24,736 bases of DNA. Origin: JAQVWU01 sp964628455 (GTDB taxonomy: Bacteria; Bacillota; Clostridia; Oscillospirales; CAG-272). Shown one piece after another: positions 8,712-16,688 of the stretch. Numbering within the stretch: position 1 is the first letter of the stretch; the number at the start of each line of letters is the position of its first letter. The stretch covers positions 1 through 24,736 of the forward strand of contig CAZVPD010000037.1 of assembly GCA_964628455.1 (NCBI GenBank). The letters are read 5' to 3'. Made by a program: the position numbers and the translations under genes. Under the pieces are notes generated by a model. It was given only the letters and a program-made list of their open reading frames with translations. It did not search any database and was not told the origin of the DNA.

Positions 8712-8735
8712 AAACACAAGCTGCCTGATTGTCAA
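8707..8735 (-). promoter_or_regulatory. Consensus promoter, - strand half of an overlapping divergent pair
   Basis: Read on the minus strand: TTGACA (8735-8730), 17-base spacer, TATTAT (8712-8707). It drives the hydrolase-like and solute-binding operon at 8607-5602 with a leader of about 90 bases. Its -10 is essentially the complement of the + strand -10 (TATAATA read both ways). Confidence 0.82.
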
Positions 8736-8818
8736 CGAATTGCGATAAAATATATTGCGGAATCATACGATATCATATTTTCCGGCATAATAAATGAAAT
8801 TCATGAGGGAGTATCTCT

Positions 8819-9439
8819 ATGGAAAACCTGCTTTTACTCGGGAAGACGATTTTATGTGACGCGTCACCCGTACTGCTTCACAGCCTTCCCGATGAACGCT
8901 GGACGGATCAGTGGGATCCCAAAGGCGGCGAATGGTATTTTAAAGACGGATGGCTGCACGGAGCGGAGAGAGGAAACAGGGGCGGTATCCTCCTGTCCAG
9001 ACAGTATTTCGACTGTGACGTCATGCTCTGCTTCACGGCCGCAAGCGTGCTGCCGGCGACCCGCGACCTCAACGGACTTTACTGCACCGAATGGGACGAT
9101 CAGGCGGATTATCTGCGCTCCGGCTACATCGCGGGGCTCAACGGCTGGTATGACCACAAGAGCGGGATCGAAAGTTTTCCGGAAAACTGCCTGAACGCCA
9201 CCACCCCGCTCTACCGATATGAACCGGGCAGAGAAGTTCGGATCTGCATGGGAGCGGTTGACGGACACAATTTTCTGACAGCCGACGGCGCGCTGATCGC
9301 GGAGCTGATCGATCCGCATCCTTACCGCACCGGACACGTCGGTTTTTCTCCCTACTGCACGCATCTGAAAATACGCGATATCGAAGTGCGCAGGATCATC
9401 CGGGAAGAACGCGTGCAGTCCTACGAACCCGAGTTTTAA
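8819..9439 (+). CDS. Concanavalin A-like beta-sandwich protein (YesU/DUF1961- or DUF1080-like)
   Basis: A 206-residue cytoplasmic protein with no signal peptide. The ribosome site GAGGGAG lies 7 bases before the ATG. The pattern of a short leader, GGEWYFKDGWLHG (around 36-48), several beta-strand-like stretches, GREVRICMGAVDGHNF (around 140-155) and a closing HVGFSPYCTHLKIRDIEVR (around 177-195) is typical of lectin/glucanase-fold proteins such as YesU (DUF1961) and the DUF1080 sugar-hydrolase group. YesU-like genes occur in pectin/rhamnogalacturonan clusters, which suits the context. I cannot pick out catalytic residues. It has its own promoter and terminator, so it is monocistronic, and it is divergent from the hydrolase-like operon. 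Confidence 0.75.
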   Translation: MENLLLLGKTILCDASPVLLHSLPDERWTDQWDPKGGEWYFKDGWLHGAERGNRGGILLSRQYFDCDVMLCFTAASVLPATRDLNGLYCTEWDDQADYLRSGYIAGLNGWYDHKSGIESFPENCLNATTPLYRYEPGREVRICMGAVDGHNFLTADGALIAELIDPHPYRTGHVGFSPYCTHLKIRDIEVRRIIREERVQSYEPEF

Positions 9440-9506
9440 AACCGTATTTTATCCGGGCAGAAGCGATGAATCATTAATAGAATCGATTTTCAGACAATTC
9501 ATTTTA

Positions 9507-9547
9507 AAAATACGGGAGATGACAAAAAAAGTCATCTCCCGTATTTT
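9507..9547. terminator. Strong intrinsic terminator, perfect 17-bp stem
   Basis: Arms AAAATACGGGAGATGAC (9507-9523) and GTCATCTCCCGTATTTT (9531-9547) are perfectly complementary around a seven-A loop. It closes the 8819-9439 gene and isolates it from the next promoter at 9593. Confidence 0.93.
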
Positions 9548-9592
9548 ATCTGATACCCGTCAAAAGCCAGAGTAAATTAATTCCATTTTCTA

Positions 9593-9621
9593 TTGAAAAG
9601 ACGGAGCAAGTATGATATTAT
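9593..9621 (+). promoter_or_regulatory. Near-consensus promoter for the 9700-12446 operon
   Basis: TTGAAA (9593-9598), 17-base spacer, TATTAT (9616-9621). It lies 45 bases after the preceding terminator and gives a leader of about 70 bases to the solute-binding gene at 9700. Confidence 0.75.
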
Positions 9622-9699
9622 TGTTTACGGTATATTTGCAGATCCTGCGCAGCATTCATGCAGCGATCTTCCTTCACAACATGATTGGGAGTGATATCG

Positions 9700-11178
9700 A
9701 TGAAAAAAGTCCTGACAGACCTTTTTGTTTTTCTTTTTCTCCTCTCGGCTTGCGTCTCCTGCAGCCTTACGTCCGAAACGGCAAAACCGGATGAAACCGT
9801 CAGCGGGCAGCCCGCATCTGCCGCCGTTCCGGAAGCAGAGACGGATAAATGGGGACGCGAAATCATCGGAGATACCGTCGATACCGCTCTGGATTATGAA
9901 GGCGGGACGGTACGGATCCTGATAAACGATACATGGCCGCTGGACCTGTTTGCGGAAGAACCGACCGGCGATGTGGTCAACGACGCGGTTTACGGAAGAG
10001 ACACCGCGGTGCAGGAACGGCTGAACGTCGTGTTTTCAAAGGAAGTTACAGACCGTTTTAAACTGATTTCCGGAATGAATAAAAGCATTCCCGCCGGTGA
10101 CGACACAAGCGATATCGTCATCTATTACTCCTTTGAGGGAACACCGATGATCCTCAAAGGATATTTTACGGACAGCAATCAAATACCCGGATTAAATTTC
10201 GAAAAAGTCTGGTGGGATTCGGCATTTATCGATGAAATAAAGTATAACGGGAAAACATTCGCGCTTCTCGGGGATCTTCTGCTTTCAAAATCTTCACTGA
10301 CAAATCTGATCTATTTCAATAAAACCCAGGCGGAATCCCGTCTGGGCGACGCCGATCTGTACCGGTATGTTTACGGCAACAACTGGACGGCGGAAGTTTT
10401 TTCTTCCCTCATCCGTGATGTTTATGACGACCTCAACGGCAATTCCGAACGGGACGACGCCGATTTTTACGGTTTTTACGCGGGTGCGGCAGACCAGCAG
10501 CTCGCCGGTATTGCCGGCGGCATACCTCAGATCACTTTCAGCGATCAAACCATGATCGACAATCTGGGTACACTGCTGGATCTCCTGTATGAAAACGAAG
10601 GATGCCTGAAATATCCGCAGACAACAAAAGACCTCGAAGCTATGTCCGCCCATTATAATGCCGGCAATGCGATCTTTATGATGGATTCGCTTTGGATGGC
10701 AGGTTATGTCATGCGCGACATGAAGGACAGTTTCGGCATCCTGCCGTATTTTAAGTTTTCCGAAGAACAGGCGGAATACACATACAGCAATTACGGCGTC
10801 GGCAACTATGTGTCCGTGCCGGTTACCACACAGGATACACGCTTCGGGATGATAGGAGCCGTCCTCGAATTGCTGTCGGCGGAGTCATACAGGCAGGTCA
10901 TACCGTCCTATTACGAAGTCGCGTTCAAATACAAGTATCTGCGCACGGACGCCGCCGATACAAATGACCTCGATATGTATGACCTGATCATCCGCACCGG
11001 AACTTATAACTTCGGATATCTCTTCAGCTTTAATTTAAAGTCGAACGTGCTGACCGTTCTCCGCGATATCGTCAACAACAACAACGACGCCATCGCGTCA
11101 AAACTGGAGACATCAAGAACAGCCAATGAAGCAAGCCTTCTAAAGCTGCTTGAAAGCCTCGATGCGGCGGGAAACTGA
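9700..11178 (+). CDS. Extracellular solute-binding lipoprotein (ABC transporter type)
   Basis: A 492-residue lipoprotein starting at the ATG at 9700, with GGGAG about 8 bases upstream. An in-frame TTG at 9685 would overlap that ribosome site and spoil the signal peptide. The lipobox is LSAC with Cys18; a second Cys at 21 fits less well. The family motif GDVVND is at 90-95. An EF-hand-like loop at 244-255 (DLNGNSERDDAD) keeps Asp/Asn/Asn and a final Asp, but has Ser where most such loops have Gly at position 6. The next gene, a GH10-like protein, starts 29 bases downstream, mirroring the minus-strand lipoprotein and hydrolase pair. The ligand is unknown; carbohydrate is inferred from context. 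Confidence 0.9.
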   Translation: MKKVLTDLFVFLFLLSACVSCSLTSETAKPDETVSGQPASAAVPEAETDKWGREIIGDTVDTALDYEGGTVRILINDTWPLDLFAEEPTGDVVNDAVYGRDTAVQERLNVVFSKEVTDRFKLISGMNKSIPAGDDTSDIVIYYSFEGTPMILKGYFTDSNQIPGLNFEKVWWDSAFIDEIKYNGKTFALLGDLLLSKSSLTNLIYFNKTQAESRLGDADLYRYVYGNNWTAEVFSSLIRDVYDDLNGNSERDDADFYGFYAGAADQQLAGIAGGIPQITFSDQTMIDNLGTLLDLLYENEGCLKYPQTTKDLEAMSAHYNAGNAIFMMDSLWMAGYVMRDMKDSFGILPYFKFSEEQAEYTYSNYGVGNYVSVPVTTQDTRFGMIGAVLELLSAESYRQVIPSYYEVAFKYKYLRTDAADTNDLDMYDLIIRTGTYNFGYLFSFNLKSNVLTVLRDIVNNNNDAIASKLETSRTANEASLLKLLESLDAAGN

Positions 11179-11207
11179 AACTATGAAAGAAAGAACCGTG
11201 AAACACA

Positions 11208-12446
11208 ATGAAAGATAAAATTATCTTAACCGCGCCGCTCACATACTCCGACTGGTTTCTTAAAGACGATTTCGAAGTGGATTCCGATTCCGTGCGTTAT
11301 ATGCTGACGCGATGCAAGGAATTCGGCATATCCCGCGTTTACTGGCGGATGTTCGACGCCGGAAGAACCTGTTATTTCAGCAAATACGCCGACCCTATGC
11401 GCTGGTTCGATACCGACGAACGCAACCTGTATTCGGAAGGCTGGTTCCCTTATCCCGAGGGAAAGCTTAAAGAACGCTGCGGCCGGATGGACTTCTCGCG
11501 CTTTGACACGTATGCGGCAGCGGTAAAAATCGGTCATGAACTGGGACTCGAAATATACGCATGGTATTCCGTCAATGAGGACGACCACGGTTTCGGCTGG
11601 ACCAGCCGCTTCACGAGAGAGCATCCGGAGTACCGCTGGATACGCAGGGACGGCCGTGCCTACCGGTCGCAGCTCAGCTTCGCGTTTCCCGAAGTGCAAA
11701 CCTATAAGACGGAGATCGTGCGCGAAGCGCTCAATTACGATACCGACGGCATTCTACTCGACTGGATCCGGACGGGCGATATCTCCGACAATCCGCAGAC
11801 CGATGAGGAGGGTTATGCAGACCACGGATATGAGACGCCTCTGACCGAAGCGTTTGCCGCGCGGTACGGCCTTGACCCGCACGACGTTCCTAACAGCGAC
11901 CCGCGCTGGGTTGACGTCCGGAGCGAACCGGTCACCGGATATATGCGCGGGATCCGTGCCATGCTGAACTCCCGCGAACGCAATATACCGCTTATCGCAA
12001 TGGTGCAGCATCCCTGGTCCTACAGAGGTCTGCTGCCCGAGCATATAAATTCCGACACGCCGGAACGGTACCTGAAGATGAGCGGCAACATCTACAAAGG
12101 CGCAAAAGAAGGACTGTTATGCGACATTAAGCGATGGTCCGAAGAAAATCTCACCGATAAAATCATCACCGCCGGCTATTACTGCCGCGGGGGCACACCT
12201 CAGAAAGCGATCGGCTGGCTGACAGAACAGGTCCGGGACAGCGCTGCCGCACCGATAGCCTATTTCTGGATACCGGGGTCTGCGGAAGCGCTGCGGGCGG
12301 ACGCCGAAATCGCAGCCGGATTCGGCATCCGCGAACTGCTTTTATGGGAAGCGGACTACATCGACAATCCGGAACCGGCCGCCCGAAAGCAGATTGCTGC
12401 GGATATCCGCGCATTTTTGAATAAAGGAAATGAACAAAACCGATAA
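11208..12446 (+). CDS. GH10-like (GHL10-type) TIM-barrel hydrolase-like protein
   Basis: A 412-residue protein without a signal peptide. Strand-end motifs of a beta/alpha barrel are visible: RVYWRMFD (43-50), LEIYAWYSVNED (114-125), DGILLDWIR (180-188), IPLIAMVQHP (260-269), IITAGYYCRGG (319-329) and ELLLWEADYID (376-386). The DGILLDWIR strand resembles the DGIxxDxxR signature of the glycosyl-hydrolase-like GHL10/DUF187 group, making D185 and E381 candidate catalytic acids. It is co-transcribed with the upstream solute-binding lipoprotein. The ribosome site is weak (A/G-rich, GAAAGAAAG about 15 bases upstream), so translation may partly depend on readthrough from the lipoprotein gene. The substrate is unknown. 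Confidence 0.78.
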   Translation: MKDKIILTAPLTYSDWFLKDDFEVDSDSVRYMLTRCKEFGISRVYWRMFDAGRTCYFSKYADPMRWFDTDERNLYSEGWFPYPEGKLKERCGRMDFSRFDTYAAAVKIGHELGLEIYAWYSVNEDDHGFGWTSRFTREHPEYRWIRRDGRAYRSQLSFAFPEVQTYKTEIVREALNYDTDGILLDWIRTGDISDNPQTDEEGYADHGYETPLTEAFAARYGLDPHDVPNSDPRWVDVRSEPVTGYMRGIRAMLNSRERNIPLIAMVQHPWSYRGLLPEHINSDTPERYLKMSGNIYKGAKEGLLCDIKRWSEENLTDKIITAGYYCRGGTPQKAIGWLTEQVRDSAAAPIAYFWIPGSAEALRADAEIAAGFGIRELLLWEADYIDNPEPAARKQIAADIRAFLNKGNEQNR

Positions 12447-12491
12447 TACTTCATCCTGATTATAAATATATTTTATAAAGCAGAAAATTAT

Positions 12492-12545
12492 AAACCTGCT
12501 TGCTTCCGCGGAATCATCGCAGCAACAAGCAGGTTTATGTTTTTC
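12492..12545. terminator. Bidirectional terminator between convergent operons
   Basis: Arms AAACCTGCTTG (12492-12502) and CAAGCAGGTTT (12526-12536) form an 11-bp perfect stem around a 23-base loop, followed by a T-run (TATGTTTTT). On the minus strand the stem is followed by TATAATTTT. It lies between the 11208-12446 gene (+) and the glycyl-radical operon (-). The same AACCTGCT/AGCAGGTT arms recur in the terminator at 19163-19205. Confidence 0.85.
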
Positions 12546-12624
12546 AGAGTCATGAAGACCGAATGAAATCAACAGACAAATACGGTATGAATCGAAAAGA
12601 AACTTTATGATTTAAAACAGAATT

Positions 12625-14688
12625 TCAGACGCGGGTTTTATCCGAACGCATGATAAATTCCAGTTTTTCGTTATTGCCCATATCGCTGAACCTGCGGCTG
12701 TAACCGCCGATCCGGACAATCAGCTGTTTGTAATCCGCGGGATTTGCATATGCTTTTTTCAGAATATCCGTATTCAGGCTGTTGACCTGCAGCTGCATAC
12801 CGCCAAGTCTATGAAAAGTTCGTATAAATGAAATAATTTTTTGCCGGCTGGCGCTGTTTTTCAAGTCATCCGCTTCAAAATACAAGTCGATCGGCTGTCC
12901 GCCGCCGAACCGGTATAATTCAACGGAAGCCGCGGTCAAAGCCATATCCGTCGGACTGATATCGGGAGTTTCCGCCGACATACCGGCATTTTTGGCAACC
13001 GGCGCGCCGGCCGGACGTCCGTCAAGCGTGGCATACAAACCGGAACCGAAATAAACGTTGGCATCAAGCGTATGCAGCGAAGGTAAATACCGCGTATTAT
13101 CACGGTTGAATTTCATACATATTCCGGAAACGGAAACGATCAGGCGCTTTGCGGTTTCATTTGAAAGAGGGGTGTTCATCCCGTATTTTTCGGCATGCAG
13201 TATATCCCTGCGCAGCGTTTCATACCCGGCATAGTCTGCCTGCGCGGCACCGATAAAATCACCGACGGTATACTTTTTATCCCTGAAAACCAAAGTGTCG
13301 AGAGCTATCAGCGCATTTACGGTATTCACAAGTCCCATCATTTCGACGGTGACATTGTTGTATCTTGCCCCGACCGCTCTGTCTTTGCCGGAGATATTGC
13401 AGTCGCCGGTTATTGCCGATATAAACGGATTCGGACAGACGGCAGCGGTCCTTTCGGCCGATTCGGCATTCAGTTTCAAAGCATAACCGAGAAGTTCGGT
13501 CAAACAGAGCTCATATTGTCCGATGATTTCATCGACCGAATGAAATGTTGAAACCGGCCGGGTTTTCAAATCAAGCAGCAATTCGCCCTGAAGGGGTTTC
13601 CCGCCGTTGAGCGCGAGTTCAAGCGGCAGATGCGCGTTAAATTTACAGCCCCACATATCCGCGATTTCATAGCCGGGTATGATCAGCCCCATACAGCTGT
13701 TGACTGAAAAGCCGGCGGCTGTTTCAGCGTCTATACCGCGTGTTTCCATTGATCTGCGGCAGACTTCCTCCCCGTAAAAAGTCGGCTGCCCTATTTCAAA
13801 CAAATCATTGCCGACAAGCTGCTCCATGATTTTATCGGGTGTTTTTTCGCTTATACGGGCTGCCAGGATCGGCGAGCATGACGCGGTTTCTCTTTCCGTG
13901 CGTATGATCCGTTCGGAAAGTTCATTCATCATGTCTTCGCCGTCGAAATTCAATCCTCCGATATTCAGCGCGCACGCGCCGTCGCCGTAAAGGTTCAGCA
14001 GCATAAAAAGATTTTTCAATATCTCCGGCGCTCCGTCCCTGTTCTTCAGATAATACGGATATAAATACTGATCCATCCTGCCGAGAGACACGGAAGCCCA
14101 GTTGTTATCCGAAACGGGTGAAAGGCTGTGTATAAGCCACACGGACTGCACCGCTTCGAAAAAGTCGCGGGCGGGTTTCATCGGCACCCGCAGACAAGCG
14201 CGGGCTATGCGCGTCAGGCGTGACCGGTCCTCTTCGTCATCCGTCTCTCCCGACAGTTTCAAAGCCAGCGACGAAAACCGTCCGGCATATATTTCAGCGG
14301 CCGACAGGGCTGTTTTCATCGCTTCATCGCCGGTTTTGCCGAAGTAATACTCCAGTCCCTTTTCGATGATCGTTTTATAATCCAGGCACGTATGTCCGGC
14401 TCCGAAAGAAGCCGTAATATTATACTTATTCAATTCAAACGCGATGTGTGATGATCCGGGATCGTGCCCGTATTCCGGTACGGTCATTTCCGAACCGTCC
14501 GGCAGATCATCCGGCAGGCCGTTTTCATAACCGTACCGGCCCGCGATGACGTCTCCGGCGTTTATTTGTATCGGGATTTCTTCGGCCGTTCTTTTAAATA
14601 TCATCGCCTGCCGCATCGGCATGCAGGCAATTTTATTGAATTCGGAAGCGTATTTTTTTGTTATATACGCATATATATTATAAACCAT
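12625..14688 (-). CDS. Glycyl radical enzyme (pyruvate formate-lyase-like), atypical active-site loop
   Basis: A 687-residue PFL-like protein. The C-terminal glycyl radical loop VRIGGYSRRF (658-667) predicts a radical on Gly662. The PFL N-terminal region is recognisable from IPIQINAGDVIAGR (38-51), and the LDGRPAG element (555-561) is also typical. The expected active-site Cys lies at residue 332 in VNSCMGLI. Where dehydratase-type members have Cys-x-Glu, this loop has Cys-Met-Gly, and it also lacks the Cys-Cys pair of true PFL. It is shorter than typical family members (~760-850). Its AGGAG ribosome site overlaps the TAG stop of the preceding glycyl-radical gene, with a 12-base gap, so the two are translated together. 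No radical-SAM activase is in the window. The reaction is unknown. Confidence 0.88.
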   Translation of the reverse strand: MVYNIYAYITKKYASEFNKIACMPMRQAMIFKRTAEEIPIQINAGDVIAGRYGYENGLPDDLPDGSEMTVPEYGHDPGSSHIAFELNKYNITASFGAGHTCLDYKTIIEKGLEYYFGKTGDEAMKTALSAAEIYAGRFSSLALKLSGETDDEEDRSRLTRIARACLRVPMKPARDFFEAVQSVWLIHSLSPVSDNNWASVSLGRMDQYLYPYYLKNRDGAPEILKNLFMLLNLYGDGACALNIGGLNFDGEDMMNELSERIIRTERETASCSPILAARISEKTPDKIMEQLVGNDLFEIGQPTFYGEEVCRRSMETRGIDAETAAGFSVNSCMGLIIPGYEIADMWGCKFNAHLPLELALNGGKPLQGELLLDLKTRPVSTFHSVDEIIGQYELCLTELLGYALKLNAESAERTAAVCPNPFISAITGDCNISGKDRAVGARYNNVTVEMMGLVNTVNALIALDTLVFRDKKYTVGDFIGAAQADYAGYETLRRDILHAEKYGMNTPLSNETAKRLIVSVSGICMKFNRDNTRYLPSLHTLDANVYFGSGLYATLDGRPAGAPVAKNAGMSAETPDISPTDMALTAASVELYRFGGGQPIDLYFEADDLKNSASRQKIISFIRTFHRLGGMQLQVNSLNTDILKKAYANPADYKQLIVRIGGYSRRFSDMGNNEKLEFIMRSDKTRV

Positions 14689-14700
14689 ACGGTCCGTCTC

Positions 14701-16623
14701 CTAACTTCCGTTTTTGGTGCGCAGGATCAGCGCGTCCTGGAGCTGCTTATCCAGCGTGACGAATTTCGCGCTGAATCCGCTGATCTTTATAAGCAGATCT
14801 TCGTATTGTTCCGGTTTCTGCTGCGCCTCCTCGAGTTTTTTATAATCCGTCACATTGATATTCAGGTGGAATCCTCCCATCTTAAAATAAGCGCCGATGA
14901 CATTCCTGAGATAATCCGATTCGACCGCCGAGAGTGAAACAGTCAGCGGACATCCGTCCGGGAAAAAATCGGTTTTTATATGAGCGGACGAATTTAATAT
15001 GGAAGTCAGGCATTTATTCCCTGATATCCCGGTCGGCGCAATGCCGTAGGACAGATGCTCGCCTTTGCGCCTGCCGTCCGGCGTTGCCGGAACATTTTCC
15101 GTATATATATCCGCAAGCCATCTGAACAACGCCGGAGAAACTTTTACGTTATGATCAAGCGGATGCTCGAGCGAGATCCTGCCGATCATTTCCGACAGCT
15201 CCGCCGCGAGACGATTTGTCCTGTCCGAATTTGTCCCGTATTTTCCTTCGAGATTTCTGAATGAACGGTACATTTCTTCATCGGAAAAGTTATCCTCCAG
15301 CGCTTCAAGCAGCTGACCGTATGTATACCGCTTACCGGTAAATATAAGCTTCTCTATGCAGTATATGCTGTCGATCAGCGTACCGATGCCTAAAATATTG
15401 ATCGAGTAAAAACCGTATGCGGCTCCGTATTGTTCGGGCGCAAGATTCTTTTCTATGCAGCCTTTCATACAGCATGCGAGGAACGGCGATCCCCAGTTCT
15501 TCGCTATTTCACTGCGGTGCCTTTGGAATTGAGGCAGCAATTCCCCGATATAAAAATCACGGTAGTATCCGCAAAAGCCCGAATAGAATTCTTCAAACGA
15601 TTCCGCAGCAGCATTTTTCCGCATATAATCCAACAATATATCGGTCAGATTATAACCGTAAGCGACGGTCAGCGCAAGAGTATCACCCTGCGGACATGTT
15701 TCGTAACAGCCTACAACGGCATAATCCTCCGCACGCCGACGCGGTATACCTATATTCATCAGCGCTTTTATGACGGTCTCGTCGCAAAAATAGGACGGCA
15801 TTCCGATTCCTTCAGCGGAAAGCGCAGCCGCGGCGTCCCAGAACGCATCCGATGTGCTCGGACCGATCCTTACGGACAGGGTCGGCTGGCGCATTTTGAT
15901 CCTACGCTGTGCCTCCAGGCACAGGAAGGACAAACTGTTTTCATTTCCTCCCACAATCAGATTCTGTGATTCGTCCCCTTCGGAAGTCTTTATATAAAAG
16001 CACATGATCAGTTCAAGCGCCTCTTCGGCAGTCAGCCTGCCCGCTTCCATGTCGCTTTTCAAAAACGGATACAAATATTGGTCGAACCGTCCAAACGAAA
16101 CCGCGGCGCTGTTGGCTTCCGTATGTAAAAAAATATGGGTAAACCACACGAGCTGCAATGCCTGACGGAATGTTGCCGGAGGCAGATGGGCTATATGCCC
16201 GCAGTCGACCGCAATCTGTGTCAAGCCTGATTCTTCGGCTTTTACAACATACGCGCCGATGTATGACGAGAATGCCTGCATTGCCTTTTTAAAAGGACCT
16301 TCCGTTACCGCAATCAAACCGTCTGTGCCGTTTTTTAAAAGCAGGCTGTAGTCCGCAACAAAATGACCCATATTGCCGACCGTATGGCAGCCGTTCCAAT
16401 GCCAGTCAATTCCGACAATCAATTCACCGTCCTGTATCACAGCGGGGAATTCCGCAGCAAAACGCGTCAGATACTCGGCGGTCCGGTCACAGGGAGAAGC
16501 ATAATACGATAAACCGGGAAAATCCCCGAATATTTCGGCATATTTGCGTCTGTATAAAGCCCGATTCAAATCGAAATCGCACAAGTGGTTTTCCTTTAAC
16601 CGTATGACACGTGTTAAATCCAT
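14701..16623 (-). CDS. Glycyl radical enzyme (pyruvate formate-lyase-like)
   Basis: A 640-residue PFL-like protein, distinct from its operon neighbour. The radical loop is IKISGFSAKF (612-621), with Gly616 as the predicted radical site; Phe replaces the usual Tyr. The active-site loop is VVGCYETCPQG (303-313), giving Cys306 and Glu308 in the Cys-x-Glu arrangement of dehydratase/lyase-type members rather than the Cys-Cys of PFL; the usual Pro after Glu is Thr. ATPDGRRKGE (513-522) and the N-terminal AVIQDGELIVG (61-71) are family hallmarks. It is short for the family, apparently through a trimmed N-terminus. The ribosome site AAGGGAA is about 8 bases before the ATG. It lies 65 bases after the solute-binding lipoprotein. 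It needs a radical-SAM activase, which must be encoded elsewhere. The substrate is unknown. Confidence 0.9.
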   Translation of the reverse strand: MDLTRVIRLKENHLCDFDLNRALYRRKYAEIFGDFPGLSYYASPCDRTAEYLTRFAAEFPAVIQDGELIVGIDWHWNGCHTVGNMGHFVADYSLLLKNGTDGLIAVTEGPFKKAMQAFSSYIGAYVVKAEESGLTQIAVDCGHIAHLPPATFRQALQLVWFTHIFLHTEANSAAVSFGRFDQYLYPFLKSDMEAGRLTAEEALELIMCFYIKTSEGDESQNLIVGGNENSLSFLCLEAQRRIKMRQPTLSVRIGPSTSDAFWDAAAALSAEGIGMPSYFCDETVIKALMNIGIPRRRAEDYAVVGCYETCPQGDTLALTVAYGYNLTDILLDYMRKNAAAESFEEFYSGFCGYYRDFYIGELLPQFQRHRSEIAKNWGSPFLACCMKGCIEKNLAPEQYGAAYGFYSINILGIGTLIDSIYCIEKLIFTGKRYTYGQLLEALEDNFSDEEMYRSFRNLEGKYGTNSDRTNRLAAELSEMIGRISLEHPLDHNVKVSPALFRWLADIYTENVPATPDGRRKGEHLSYGIAPTGISGNKCLTSILNSSAHIKTDFFPDGCPLTVSLSAVESDYLRNVIGAYFKMGGFHLNINVTDYKKLEEAQQKPEQYEDLLIKISGFSAKFVTLDKQLQDALILRTKNGS

Positions 16624-16688
16624 TTTTATTCCCTTTCCGGCTTATTCTTCGAGTATTCAGACAGGTGCAGCTTTTTTTGTTTAGAGGT

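Noticed and set aside
8694..9194. 166-codon plus-strand frame overlapping the beta-sandwich gene
   Set aside because: It begins inside the divergent promoters and runs out of frame through a better supported gene.
9685..9699. Upstream TTG start for the 9700 lipoprotein
   Set aside because: It overlaps the ribosome site and would push five residues ahead of the signal peptide; the ATG at 9700 is better placed.
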